From: JBGAPH01 sp046349955
GTDB taxonomy: Bacteria > Planctomycetota > Planctomycetia > Pirellulales > JBGAPH01
Direction of reading: 5' to 3'
Assembly (NCBI GenBank): GCA_046349955.1
Contig: JAXMBI010000003.1
Span: 257,222 to 321,221, forward strand
Length of the DNA stretch: 64,000 nt
Shown: piece after piece, positions 45,126 through 54,249 of the stretch
Numbering within the stretch: position 1 is the first letter of the stretch
Layout of the letters: each line of letters opens with the position of its first letter
Made by a program: the position numbers and the translations under genes
Notes under the pieces: generated by a model
What the model was told of the DNA's origin: nothing
The model's input: the letters and a program-made list of their open reading frames with translations, nothing else
Databases searched by the model: none

Positions 45126-45302
45126 CTAATACCCGCACGCACGCAGGCAGCGTTCGCGCAGGGCCGCGTCTTGGATGCGCATGCAGATTTGCTCGCAATG
45201 CCCTGCAAAGACGCTTTGCGGAGCGATTGGGCCGTGGATCGTTTGCTTGCGAATGGCAGCGTTCTTCTGACGAATCGCCAGGAGCAGACTGGGCAGCTTC
45301 AT
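45126..45302 (-). CDS. Cys-rich MKL peptide 1 (twin CX3C)
   Basis: 58 residues. Its ATG is 3 nt after the protease stop codon (TAG CTC ATG), with AGGAG in the end of the protease gene, so translation is probably coupled. MKLPSLLLAI leader, then CEQIC (36, 40) and CLRAC (52, 56): a twin CX3C motif with 11-residue spacing, as in twin-CX3C helical hairpin proteins. No signal peptidase site is evident. Confidence 0.75.
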   Translation of the reverse strand: MKLPSLLLAIRQKNAAIRKQTIHGPIAPQSVFAGHCEQICMRIQDAALRERCLRACGY

Positions 45303-45305
45303 GAG

Positions 45306-47600
45306 CTAACTCCTCGTATAGATGCGGTAGCCGTCGAGCCGAGGAACGACATCGGCCACGTCCACCGTGAGCGACAGCACCGTGCGGCCGCGGAACTGGT
45401 TGTCGAAGTCGAAGAACGCCACGTCGACGTCGTACGGATCGGAGTCGAGGCGATTGCACGGGGCCGGGTTGACCTCGATGCCGTCGACCGCCAGCGAACG
45501 GTAGGCGTTGGGCTTGCCGTCGCCGCCGGCCACCAGACTGGCGAACAGCCCCAACGGATCGGCCAGCACGCTGCCCAGCAGGCTGATTGCGGCGGTGGCG
45601 CCGAAGTTCTTCGCCCGGTCCTGCGGGGCGAGTCCGTCGTTGCGCATTTCGTGGTACAAGCGGCTGACCAGACGAGTCGCGAGGGCGCGCGAGGCGACGT
45701 CGTTGAGCGCGTCAGGCGCCAAGGCCAACAGCAGCCGCGCCGTATTCCAGCTCGCGGTGCCGCGCATCTGGGGCTCGATCACGGGCACGGTTTCGCCGCT
45801 GAGCAATTGCACCGTGCCGCCGAGCCGACCCGCGAAGGCCAGGTGCGATGCGCGGTCCAGCGTTTCGCCAAACACTCGCGCGATGGAGGCCACGGTGGCC
45901 TCGGCCTGCGCACGCACTTCGGCCGCCACCGCGGCGAGCGGCGCGTCGGACGGCGCGTCGAGCGAGCTCGCCGCGGTCTCGAGCCCCCCGTGGTCCGCAA
46001 AGAAGCGGTCCAATGCGGTCACCGGGATCACCAAGTTGGGCCGGCCCTGCACGGGACTGTTGGGACGAATGCCTTGCGACTCGAACAAGAACCGCACGAG
46101 CTCAAGATAGGCCGCCTCGGCGAAGGGCCCGGTGGGCCGCACGGCATACTTCGGACAGCCGTCTTGTGAGAGCAGCCAGATCACCGAGGAGGCATCGTAG
46201 AGGTGGCCGCCATAGCGGCGCGGACCGCCGTCGGCGCCTACGCCGTCGTACCCCAGCAAGTACATGAGGAAGTGCGCAGGATCGGCGACGTTCAGGCCGT
46301 TGAGCACTGCGCCGTCGAAGTTGTCCTGCAGCGAACGCTGCCGCACCAGCAGCCCGAAGTCGTAGGACAGCTCCCCGACGACGTAAACTGGTTGCCCTTG
46401 TTGTTGACAGCCGCAGGCCGATGGCGCCAGGCTCGGCCGCACGCGGCGGCCCCGCGCAGGTTTTTCGCGCCCCACGCTCGCCGCCGGGACGGCCAGACCT
46501 TCAGCGAAGTCGCTCGCGTCGACCGATGAGAGGAGTTCCTCCTCCTCGACATCGCTCGCGGGGTTCGATTGGCAAGCGCAAGACGCCGACACGCTGGACG
46601 GCGCAACCTGCGACTTGGGACGCGGCTCGACTGCCGCTCGTTCCTGCAACTCGTTCATCGTCAGAGCTCCTTTCGAGGGAAACAGAAGTTGGGCCGCCCG
46701 CAAGGCGTTGAGGGCGCCAGGATGGTTGGAGGGCGTCGCCGACGAGCGGATCGCATCGCGCGACCGCAGCAGCGCTTCGCGAACGGCGCGCGCGCTGGGT
46801 TCTTGGCCGCGCATCTGCTGCAGACTCAACAGCAATGCCGCCAGGCCCGACACGACGCCGCAGGCGAAGCTGGTGCCATCGCGGGCAATCGTCCCGCCGC
46901 CGGGCACAGCGCCGAGAATGGCTCTCCCTGGGGCCAGCACTCCCTGGCGCGCGTACACTGGGCCATGATTCGAATACGGCGCGGGGCCCTGCGCTTCGAG
47001 CGCTCCGACGGCCAGCACGCCAGGCAGCGCGGCGGGCACGTGCTGGCAGCGGCAGCCGTCGTTGCCGGCGGCCGCCACCACCAGCACGCCGCGCCGGTGG
47101 CATTCCTCGATCGCGGCCCGCAGCGAAGGATGCGCGAAACCGACCGCCGTCGGGCAGTGCGTTCCCGCGCAGCGCGGCATAAGTTCGCCGCCGCTAATGT
47201 TGATGACCAGCGGCGGCGCCACGCCGCGCGACGGACGCAGCGCCGACCACAGGGCCCGCGCCAGGTCGGGCTGCGTGCAGGCGCGCAAGCCGGCGCCTTG
47301 GTCGACGAAGACGGGGCAGACGCGCACCGTGCAACCGGGGGCCACGCCCACCACGGGCGAGCCCGGCTGACCGACGATCGTGCTGGCCACGTGCGTGCCG
47401 TGCGCCATGGCCAAGCCGTTGCTTGCAGCGCTCCGCGCGACTAGCCCGCCTCCGCAGTTCTGCACGCGAGCTCCTTGAAAACAAGCGTGGGCCGTATCGA
47501 CCGGGCCATCGAGCAGGGCGATCACCACGTGCGGGTCGCCTTGCGTTGCTTGCCACAGGCGATCGAGTCCGGTCAGAGAGGCAAATGGCTGGATCGTCAT
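45306..47600 (-). CDS. PatA/PatG-family subtilisin-like maturation protease
   Basis: 764 residues. N-terminal subtilase (about 1-300) starts LTGLDRLWQATQGDPHVVIA, with Asp31 (LLDGPVD), His67 (HGTHVAS), Asn180 (AAAGND) and Ser244 (DGTSFACG). A linker with two Cys-x-Cys motifs (CAC, CGC) leads to a C-terminal domain from about residue 405: VYVVGELSYDFGLLVRQRSL, HLYDASSVIWLLSQDGCPKY, AVRPTGPFAEAAYLELVRFL, the pattern of the PatG/PatA C-terminal domain of cyanobactin maturation proteases. In cyanobactin clusters PatA removes the leader and PatG macrocyclises. Here it starts an operon of MKL peptides; cleavage of their leaders is inferred. Other known partners (YcaO/cyclodehydratase) are absent. 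Confidence 0.85.
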   Translation of the reverse strand: MTIQPFASLTGLDRLWQATQGDPHVVIALLDGPVDTAHACFQGARVQNCGGGLVARSAASNGLAMAHGTHVASTIVGQPGSPVVGVAPGCTVRVCPVFVDQGAGLRACTQPDLARALWSALRPSRGVAPPLVINISGGELMPRCAGTHCPTAVGFAHPSLRAAIEECHRRGVLVVAAAGNDGCRCQHVPAALPGVLAVGALEAQGPAPYSNHGPVYARQGVLAPGRAILGAVPGGGTIARDGTSFACGVVSGLAALLLSLQQMRGQEPSARAVREALLRSRDAIRSSATPSNHPGALNALRAAQLLFPSKGALTMNELQERAAVEPRPKSQVAPSSVSASCACQSNPASDVEEEELLSSVDASDFAEGLAVPAASVGREKPARGRRVRPSLAPSACGCQQQGQPVYVVGELSYDFGLLVRQRSLQDNFDGAVLNGLNVADPAHFLMYLLGYDGVGADGGPRRYGGHLYDASSVIWLLSQDGCPKYAVRPTGPFAEAAYLELVRFLFESQGIRPNSPVQGRPNLVIPVTALDRFFADHGGLETAASSLDAPSDAPLAAVAAEVRAQAEATVASIARVFGETLDRASHLAFAGRLGGTVQLLSGETVPVIEPQMRGTASWNTARLLLALAPDALNDVASRALATRLVSRLYHEMRNDGLAPQDRAKNFGATAAISLLGSVLADPLGLFASLVAGGDGKPNAYRSLAVDGIEVNPAPCNRLDSDPYDVDVAFFDFDNQFRGRTVLSLTVDVADVVPRLDGYRIYTRS

Positions 47601-47679
47601 GACGTCACCCTAGAGCACCCTGCTCTTCGTTGAATACAGAAGGTTCGACGAAGGCTCGCAGGCGACTGCTCGGCCAAGG

Positions 47680-48426
47680 TCAGTCATGTTCCACCGCTTT
47701 CCAGCACACGCCTTGGCCCAATCCGTCGGCCTGGAAGCGGATCGTTTTCTGACCGCGATTGAGCGTGGCGATCGTGTCGCGCAGGCGGCGCTTCGAATCC
47801 TGATCGGCGTGCGGCGGCAGCGGGTCGTCGATCCGCGTGGGCCAGCCCTCCTCCTCGAACGCCGCCAGCACGAGCTCCTGATTGGGCGCCGGCGAGCGGA
47901 ATCGCTTCAGCACCTCCTCGCGAAACGAAAACTCACGGCGATCGGCGTCCCAGCGCGGTCGCTCGCCGATCGGCAGAGACCGTCCGTTGCGCTCGCCGTT
48001 GGGCGCCGCCTGCGTCGCCTCGCGTACGAACTGTTCGGCCCAGGCGGCGCCGATCGCCGACAGCACGAAGCAACTCGACGGGCCGAGCGCTCGCCCAGCG
48101 GGCCGTTGTTGGAAGGCGCGGCAAGGATCGCTGGCGCGAGTCTTTTCCATCCCATGCTCGAGCAGCCCGTAGGCCAGGAGCCAACGGAGGTCGTTGTGGG
48201 TGGCGCCCGCGCGGGCCAGGTCTTCCCACTCCACGGCGAACTCCCAGGGGCTTACTTTCAGTTCGGCCGCGTAGTCGCGGGCCTGATACAAGACCGCCAG
48301 GGCCGCCGCCAGGCGCAGCGGCGGACGGCCGGGAAACGTCGACGAGGAGTGAGCCAAGCATGCGCACATCCGACGGACCACCTGCGAAACAAGGGTCTCG
48401 AGCCGCGACCGGCCGGATGCCGGCAT
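47680..48426 (-). CDS. Hypothetical planctomycete protein, possible regulator
   Basis: 248 residues, upstream of the protease on the same strand with a 79-nt gap. The C-terminal half has the pattern NQELVLAAFEEEGWPTRIDD then SKRRLRDTIATLNRGQKTIR and FQADGLGQGVCWK, common in planctomycete proteins that combine a helical region with a winged-helix-like end; I infer DNA or RNA binding from the fold only. Whether it controls the peptide operon is unknown. Confidence 0.65.
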   Translation of the reverse strand: MPASGRSRLETLVSQVVRRMCACLAHSSSTFPGRPPLRLAAALAVLYQARDYAAELKVSPWEFAVEWEDLARAGATHNDLRWLLAYGLLEHGMEKTRASDPCRAFQQRPAGRALGPSSCFVLSAIGAAWAEQFVREATQAAPNGERNGRSLPIGERPRWDADRREFSFREEVLKRFRSPAPNQELVLAAFEEEGWPTRIDDPLPPHADQDSKRRLRDTIATLNRGQKTIRFQADGLGQGVCWKAVEHD

Positions 48427-48597
48427 TCGCGGCGTGCAACGAGAGGTTCATCGCACAGGCAGCACGTTAGCGAAGGCCGGTGACAACACCTTGTCACCCC
48501 GCGCCGCAGAGGCGGCAAGAATTTCGGCGCTGCTTCGTCGCGCAAGCGCGGCCCGTCTATGGCCTCACGTGCCAGCACGGCCACAACGCGGTGACGG

Positions 48598-49218
48598 CTA
48601 CGTCGGCCATTCGCCTGCGACGAGCAGCCGCGCCACCTGCGGAAACAGCATCCGCCCGGCGCGCGAGCGATGGCTGAGCGCCCACTTCACGGCCAGCCCC
48701 AGCTCGCCGAACGTGCAGTGGTATTCGGGAATCTCGAAGAGCGGATCGTAGCCAAAGCCGTGCTCGCCGCGCGGCTCGATCAAGATCCGCCCCCGGCAAT
48801 CCGCCTCGCTCTCGGCGCGCACGTCGCCGCGCGGGTCGGACAGCGTCATGTGGCACACGTAGCGGGCGCCGCGGCGCTCGAGCGGTGTACCGGCCAAATC
48901 CGCCAGCAGTTTGACGTTGTTGGCTTCGTCGGTGGCCGACGGGCCGGCGAACCGCGCCGAATAGACGCCGGGGCGGCCGTCGAGCGCGTCGACCGCCAGC
49001 CCGCTGTCTTCCCCCAGCACCCACGCGCCCAAAGCCCGCGCCTGTTCCACGGCCTTGAGCCGTGCATTAGCGGCAAACGTGTCGCCGGTCTCCTCGACCT
49101 GGATGGCCCGCGGCCAATCGGCCAGGGTCGAGAGCCGCAGGCCCAAGGGGTCGAACAGGTCCTGCAACTCGACCAGCTTCTTGCGGTTTCCTGTTCCCAG
49201 CACCAGTTCGGCCGGCAT
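48598..49218 (-). CDS. rdgB: XTP/dITP diphosphatase (RdgB/HAM1 family)
   Basis: 206 residues. Removes non-canonical purine nucleotides. LVLGTGNRKKLVELQDLFDP at the N-terminus (family starts with a TxNxxK motif), GLAVDALDGRPGVYSARFAG, and GFGYDPLFEIPEYHCTFGEL near residue 160. Single gene; the 417 nt between its start and the divergent ArsR gene show no other feature. Confidence 0.93.
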   Translation of the reverse strand: MPAELVLGTGNRKKLVELQDLFDPLGLRLSTLADWPRAIQVEETGDTFAANARLKAVEQARALGAWVLGEDSGLAVDALDGRPGVYSARFAGPSATDEANNVKLLADLAGTPLERRGARYVCHMTLSDPRGDVRAESEADCRGRILIEPRGEHGFGYDPLFEIPEYHCTFGELGLAVKWALSHRSRAGRMLFPQVARLLVAGEWPT

Positions 49219-49635
49219 CTCGGGTTTCCTGTTCAGGCACTCTTGGAATCGCGCGGGTGCGAGCGGGCCATTCTAGCGGCTGCCCGCAGGGAGACGACGG
49301 TCGACGAACGAATCCCTCCGTCGAGCTATTTCACCGCAACCTGTTCTGCGGCTACAATGCGTCGATTCGCGGCCGGCGTTTCGCCTTGTCGGCTTGATCA
49401 GTAGCAACGACGTTCTGCCGTTGCGGCCGGCGACCCAGGCGCCCCCCGCGAACCGCTCTTCAACGGCCGCTTGTCCGGCCACGCTCGAAAACTCGTCGCA
49501 ATTTTGGTTCACGGCCCCCGAAGGGGATTGCGCGCCGGGAATCAGGAGGCATTTGGTGGTTGCGCTTTGGGAAGCATCCCTGCGGCCGGCGGACCGTGCG
49601 CTTCCCGGCGTTTTGCCGCGCAAAGAGAGGGCTGT

Positions 49636-50049
49636 ATGAATCCCGCCGCAGACGGAACCATGGCCACCCTGCCCGCTCCCCCAGCGCCGTTGCCGGCCGG
49701 GGTCGTCGGGCTGGAAGACTCGGTCGCCCGCGAGCTCGTTCAGGTGTTCAAGCTGTTTTCCGACGAGACTCGGCTCAAAATCCTGGCCTACCTGTTTCAG
49801 GCTCGCGAACTCCATGTGCGGGCGTTGTGCGAAATGCTTGGTCAGAGCCAGCCTGCGGTGAGCCATCACCTGGGTCTGCTCCGCGCGGCCGGTCTGGTCG
49901 ACGCCCGCCGGTCCGGCAAGCACAACTACTATCACCTGCAGCCGCGGCGGCTCGAGGAGCTGTTCAGCCGGGCGATCTGGCCGGCCGACGCGTCAGGTCG
50001 GCGGCTACGGTTCGACGACTACCTGCGGGGCATTTCGCCGCCGCACTGA
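49636..50049 (+). CDS. ArsR-family transcriptional regulator
   Basis: 137 residues from ATG 49636 (AGAGAGGG upstream). Winged helix-turn-helix with KLFSDETRLKILAYLFQARE, LCEMLGQSQPAVSHHLGLLR and AGLVDARRSGKHNYYHLQPR. The classical ArsR CxCxxC metal site is not present (a single Cys in RALCEML), so it is probably not a metal sensor of the ArsR type. Target unknown. Confidence 0.88.
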   Translation: MNPAADGTMATLPAPPAPLPAGVVGLEDSVARELVQVFKLFSDETRLKILAYLFQARELHVRALCEMLGQSQPAVSHHLGLLRAAGLVDARRSGKHNYYHLQPRRLEELFSRAIWPADASGRRLRFDDYLRGISPPH

Positions 50050-50065
50050 GCGCGAGAACTCTTGG

Positions 50066-50668
50066 CTAGGGCTTGGCGAGCAACTCGTCGACGCGCTTCC
50101 GCACCTCGGCGTAGGTGAATTCTCCGTCGATGCCGAATTTGTGGCTCAGCTTCCCTTGTTGGTCGTAAACGAAAACGGCCGGAGGGGCGTAGAATTCGAG
50201 CCGTTTGAGCACCGCGTCGGCTTCGTCGCTCGAGAGCACGTTGTCGAACTTGGCCCCAAACCGCTCGAGGAACTTGAGCACCTTGGCCTGCTTGTCCGCG
50301 GGGCGGCCGACGCCGTCGAAATCCAGGCTCAGCGAAATGCAGGCCAATCGCTCAGGTCCCAGTTCCTGGCTCATCGCCACCAGGTTGGGAAACTCTTTCA
50401 AGCAGGGCTCGCAACTCGTGCTCCAGGCGTCGACGACCACCACCTTGCCGCGGTGGCTGGCGATCAATTGATCGAGGCCGGCGCCGTCGAGGATTTTCAG
50501 GGTCACGCCTGGGGCTGAGGCCGGGGGCGCTGCCGGTTCAGACGCGGGCGTGTCGCCTTGAGTGGGGGCGGTTGGCGACGGGCCGGCCGACGTTCCGGCG
50601 GGACCGGTCGGCGCCGGAGAACAGCCAAGGGCCACGAGCAAGCCAAGCAGGGCAATCGTGCGACGCAT
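50066..50668 (-). CDS. TlpA-like thioredoxin-fold lipoprotein
   Basis: 200 residues. Lipoprotein signal with LVALGCS (Cys16), Pro/Ala/Ser-rich linker to about residue 55, then a thioredoxin fold with active-site DAWSTSCEPCLKEFPNL (CEPC). Periplasmic thiol-disulfide reductase of the TlpA/ResA type. Convergent with the ArsR gene. Confidence 0.88.
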   Translation of the reverse strand: MRRTIALLGLLVALGCSPAPTGPAGTSAGPSPTAPTQGDTPASEPAAPPASAPGVTLKILDGAGLDQLIASHRGKVVVVDAWSTSCEPCLKEFPNLVAMSQELGPERLACISLSLDFDGVGRPADKQAKVLKFLERFGAKFDNVLSSDEADAVLKRLEFYAPPAVFVYDQQGKLSHKFGIDGEFTYAEVRKRVDELLAKP

Positions 50669-50924
50669 GTCTCTGAAATTCCGAGCAGGAAGGGGCGGGG
50701 AGCACGGCCGTCACTTTAGCCGAACGGGCGGAGGAGCGTCAAAATCAGGGCCGCGGTCCCGTGGTGCGGGCCCTACATCGGGCTCTGCCCGCGCGACCGG
50801 TCCAGCGGAATCCCCGTTCTGAGCCGAGGGCGAACGATCCTCCCCCGCCGGGGGCGGCCTTGGGCTACCCTTTCGTCAGACGGGTCATTCTGCAGTTCGC
50901 TTCCTCTTTTCGAGGGTCGTGGTC

Positions 50925-51068
50925 ATGGGCATTGCGAACGATCTCTTCCAAGAGTTGACCCATTTCTCGGCTCGTCTGACGCCCGAACAGTGGGTGTTCG
51001 CGCTGGCGGTGACCGCCGCCGTGGGGTACCTGGCCTCGCGGGCGGCGTCGTCTCTGCGGGGACTGTAG
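50925..51068 (+). CDS. Small single-TM protein
   Basis: 47 residues; ATG preceded by GAGGG. One hydrophobic helix (WVFALAVTAAVGYLASRAA) follows a short polar N-terminus. It is too small for firm assignment, but the helix and start context make a membrane peptide plausible. Function unknown. Confidence 0.5.
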   Translation: MGIANDLFQELTHFSARLTPEQWVFALAVTAAVGYLASRAASSLRGL

Positions 51069-51330
51069 CGCCTAGCCGGCGTTTCGCGCCCCACTTCCCG
51101 CGGGCTGGCGACGCGTTGCCAGGGCTCTGCGCTTGCGCGAGCCTGAGCGGCAAAGCAACGTCCAAAACAGGCGCCATTCCGCACAGTCGGCGGGTCCGCA
51201 GCGCCCAGTTGCGATCGCGCAGAATTCGCGGAAATTCCCCCGCCGAATGATTGCTGGCCCGCGAACGGCCGGCTTAGAATGCAGGTTCGTAGCGGGGCCT
51301 GTTCGCGAACCGAGGCGGAGAAAAGTGTCG

Positions 51331-51753
51331 ATGGCGTTTCGGACCAGGTTTTTCTCTTGGTTGCTGCTGGCCTGCCTGGTTGCGGGCTGCACGCCGCAGG
51401 GCAATACAGGCACCGACGACGCGGCCGCTCGGCTGCGCACGCTGGCGGTGAACTACCAGCGCTACGCGGGGCAGAACCAAGGCAACGGCCCTGCCTCGGA
51501 GCAGAAGTTCAAGGACTTCATCAAGAAAGTCGGCCTGCCCGAGGGCCTCACGATCGACGAGTTGTTCATCTCTCCGCGCGACAACCAGCCCTACGAAATC
51601 CGCTACAAGATCCGTCCCGGCTTTCCAGGTCCGGATTCGCCCGTGATCATGTGGGAACAAACCGGCGACGGCTCGACGCGCCAGGTGGCCCGAGCGAGCG
51701 GCGCCGTGATCGTGGTTCCTGAAGCGGAGTTCGCGCAACTCAAACCCAAGTAA
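51331..51753 (+). CDS. Hypothetical lipoprotein
   Basis: 140 residues from ATG 51331. Signal peptide with lipobox LVAGC, then a small soluble domain (RTLAVNYQRYAGQNQGNGPA; DELFISPRDNQPYEIRYKIR). It is followed 79 nt later by the DUF1559 gene, and similar lipoproteins often accompany DUF1559 prepilin-like genes in planctomycetes. Function unknown. Confidence 0.72.
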   Translation: MAFRTRFFSWLLLACLVAGCTPQGNTGTDDAAARLRTLAVNYQRYAGQNQGNGPASEQKFKDFIKKVGLPEGLTIDELFISPRDNQPYEIRYKIRPGFPGPDSPVIMWEQTGDGSTRQVARASGAVIVVPEAEFAQLKPK

Positions 51754-51832
51754 TGGCGCCGTCGGGCCTGCTCGGGCCGCGCGACGGATCTCCCTGCTCG
51801 TCCTCATTCGCCCACCGTTTCCGGAGTCGTTC

Positions 51833-52792
51833 ATGCATCGTTCCCGCCCCTCTCAACGCGGTTTCACCTTGGTGGAACTGCTGGTCGTGATCGCGATCAT
51901 CGGCATCTTGATCGCCTTGTTGCTGCCCGCCGTGCAGGCTGCCCGCGAGTCGGCCCGCCGCATGCAATGCGTGAACCACCTAAAGCAAATGGCGCTGGCG
52001 AGCCACGTGTTCGCCGATCGCCACAAGTGCTTTCCCACTGGCGGACTCGTGCCCTGGCCGGAAGTGACCATGGTCAACGGTCAGATCGCGGGACCGGAAA
52101 AGCAGGCGATGGGCTGGGCGTTCCAGATCCTGCCCTTCCTCGAACAAGACGCCATCTATCGGTTGCCGGCCGACAACGCCAAGGGCACGGGCAACATGCC
52201 CGCCTCGCAGGTCGAGCAACTGGTCGGCCGGATCGTGGTGACGTACTACTTCTGTCCTTCGCGGCGAAAGCCGGCCAAGCTCAATCAGTTGACCCTGATG
52301 GACTACGCCGGCATGACCGCCGGTCAGCAAGTGAACGGCAACTACAACACCGAGTTCTGGGCCAACGCCGACCCGTTCAATCAGAATCCGCCCACGGGCA
52401 CGACGTACCGGTACGAAGGCATCATCACCCGCACCAGGTATTCGACGCCCGGTCGTCCGCAAGACGTGATCGACGGTCTGTCGAACACGATCATGTTCGG
52501 CGAGAAATGGCTCGATCCGAGCCTGTATGAATTGGGCGCCTGGTACGACGACCGCGGCTGGACCGATGGTTGGGACCCCGACGTGATGCGCTGCAGCGCC
52601 TTTGCGCCTCGCCCCGACTCGATCGGCGAGAGCAACAATTCGGCGGCCGCCATGGGCGGCCCTCACCGAAGTGGCTTCAACGCCGCCGCGGGCGACGCCT
52701 CGGTCCACTTCGTCAGCTTCAACATCGATCCCGAAACCTACCGCCGCCTCGGCCACCGCGAAGACCAATTGCCGGCTGGCTTCGAGAACTAG
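51833..52792 (+). CDS. DUF1559 prepilin-like protein
   Basis: 319 residues. Prepilin-type cleavage/methylation motif RGFTLVELLVVIAIIGILIA at residues 8-27, and the DUF1559 extension with SARRMQCVNHLKQMALASHV and the C-terminal GGPHRSGFNAAAGDASVHFV. Planctomycete-specific pilin-like family, presumed to be assembled by type II-like machinery at the cell surface. Confidence 0.93.
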   Translation: MHRSRPSQRGFTLVELLVVIAIIGILIALLLPAVQAARESARRMQCVNHLKQMALASHVFADRHKCFPTGGLVPWPEVTMVNGQIAGPEKQAMGWAFQILPFLEQDAIYRLPADNAKGTGNMPASQVEQLVGRIVVTYYFCPSRRKPAKLNQLTLMDYAGMTAGQQVNGNYNTEFWANADPFNQNPPTGTTYRYEGIITRTRYSTPGRPQDVIDGLSNTIMFGEKWLDPSLYELGAWYDDRGWTDGWDPDVMRCSAFAPRPDSIGESNNSAAAMGGPHRSGFNAAAGDASVHFVSFNIDPETYRRLGHREDQLPAGFEN

Positions 52793-52827
52793 TCAGGGCG
52801 CTGCGGCGTCGGTACCGCCCCTTTCCC

Positions 52828-52872
52828 CCGGCCGAGGGCAGTGACTACACTGCCCTCGGCCGGTTTGTTTTT
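52828..52872 (+). terminator. Rho-independent terminator after the DUF1559 gene
   Basis: Perfect 16-bp stem CCGGCCGAGGGCAGTG-ACTA-CACTGCCCTCGGCCGG (52828-52863) followed by TTTGTTTTT. The strongest intrinsic terminator in the window. Confidence 0.9.
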
Positions 52873-52901
52873 CCGCTCCCTAGCCCCACGTTGCTGCCTG
52901 C

Positions 52902-53735
52902 ATGTCGTCTGCGTCGTCGTCGCTCGAGCCTGCCGTCGAGATCGTTCGCCCCGATTTTCCCCGCGGCCCTTTTCGCGCCGCCCTGTTCGACTTCGACGGC
53001 ACTCTCTCGCTGATCCGCCGTAATTGGCCGGGCGTGATGATTCCCATGATGGTCGACGTGCTGGCCGCGACCAACACGGGGGAAAGCCGCAACGAGTTGC
53101 ACGCCGCCGTGGAAGACTACGTGATGCGGCTCAACGGCCGGCAAACGATCTACCAAATGATCCGGCTGGCCGAAGAAGTGCAAAAGCGCGGCGGCCAGCC
53201 CCGCGATCCGCTCGAGTACAAACACGCCTACCACGAGCTGCTGCTCGCCGACATGGGGGACCGCGTCGCCAAGCTCCACTCGGGCGAAACGCCCGCGGCC
53301 GATGTGACCGTGCCGGAAAGCCACGCCCTGCTGTCGGCGCTCGCCGAACGCGGGATCGCCCTCTATCTGGCCTCAGGCACCGACGTGGGCTACGTCAAGC
53401 AAGAGGCGGCCGCCCTGCAGCTGGCCCATTTCTTTGGCCCCCACATCTATGGCGCGCTCGACGACTACCAGAACTTTTCCAAGGCCATGATCGTCGAGCA
53501 GATCTTGGGCGATTCCGGCGTGGCGCCGCACGAGCTCTTGGCCTTTGGCGACGGCTTCGTCGAAATTCAAGAAGTCGCCCGGCGTGGCGGCCTGGCGATC
53601 GGCGTGGCCAGCGAAGAAGAGAAGCGCGTCGGCGTGAACGCCTGGAAGCGCGGCCGGCTGATCGACGCCGGGGCGCACCTCATCGTGGGCGACTACCGCT
53701 GCTTGCCGGAGTTGTTCGGGCTACTAGGCCTCTAG
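52902..53735 (+). CDS. HAD-family hydrolase
   Basis: 277 residues. HAD motif I ALFDFDGTLSLI near residue 32 (nucleophile Asp), motif II LASGTDVG (phosphate-binding), motif IV FGDGFVEIQEVARRG (Gly-Asp-Gly). A helical cap lies between motif I and II. Cytoplasmic phosphatase of unknown substrate. Confidence 0.88.
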   Translation: MSSASSSLEPAVEIVRPDFPRGPFRAALFDFDGTLSLIRRNWPGVMIPMMVDVLAATNTGESRNELHAAVEDYVMRLNGRQTIYQMIRLAEEVQKRGGQPRDPLEYKHAYHELLLADMGDRVAKLHSGETPAADVTVPESHALLSALAERGIALYLASGTDVGYVKQEAAALQLAHFFGPHIYGALDDYQNFSKAMIVEQILGDSGVAPHELLAFGDGFVEIQEVARRGGLAIGVASEEEKRVGVNAWKRGRLIDAGAHLIVGDYRCLPELFGLLGL

Positions 53736-53752
53736 GGCGCCAGCGGGCCCGC

Positions 53753-54070
53753 TCAGCTCCACTCGAGGCCGAGAAACGTGCGCCCGTCGTCCTGCTGGTT
53801 CACACGGCGGATGAGGGCTGCCATCGGCGAGCCGGCATATTCCACTTCAACGGCGAAGCCAGGCACGAACTCGGCGGGCGCATGATCGACTAGGACGCCG
53901 ATGCCGCCGAACGACTCGTCGCGCACGTGCGCGGGGATTTCTTCCCCGCTGCCGGTAAACAGAAAGACGCGGGCCTCGTCGGCCGGAAACCGCATCCAGC
54001 GGCGCTCCGTAACCTCGGCCGAGGAGAGGGAAGTAGGACCTTCGGGCGTGGAGTTGGTCGCGGTGCTCAT
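53753..54070 (-). CDS. PilZ-domain protein
   Basis: 105 residues from ATG 54070. PilZ c-di-GMP-binding pattern: Arg pair in ERRWMRFP near residue 22 and DESFGGIG (D/N-x-S-x-x-G) about 25 residues later. A stand-alone PilZ protein; it probably links c-di-GMP to motility or surface traits. The longer upstream frame has no conserved part. Confidence 0.72.
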   Translation of the reverse strand: MSTATNSTPEGPTSLSSAEVTERRWMRFPADEARVFLFTGSGEEIPAHVRDESFGGIGVLVDHAPAEFVPGFAVEVEYAGSPMAALIRRVNQQDDGRTFLGLEWS

Positions 54071-54249
54071 CGGTTGCCCCAAGCCTGGTGTGTCGAAGCC
54101 GCACATCCGACTGTGCATAAACCGTAGCACTCGTGCCCCACGGCGCTCGCCGCGGAGGGCCGCGCGGGGGCGACTCTGGGGCATTGCCTAGGCCGCTCGC
54201 GCCGGGTGGGCGCCCTATGCGCCCCGCCGGCCGACGGCTCTGAGGGATA

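Noticed and set aside
43935..45302. Classical cyanobactin cluster
   Set aside because: No patD-type cyclodehydratase, no precursor with repeated core cassettes flanked by recognition sequences; only the protease is PatG-like.
49219..49635. Extra gene in the 417-nt gap between rdgB and the ArsR gene
   Set aside because: Open frames here have no ribosome-binding site or recognisable protein pattern; probably a divergent promoter region.
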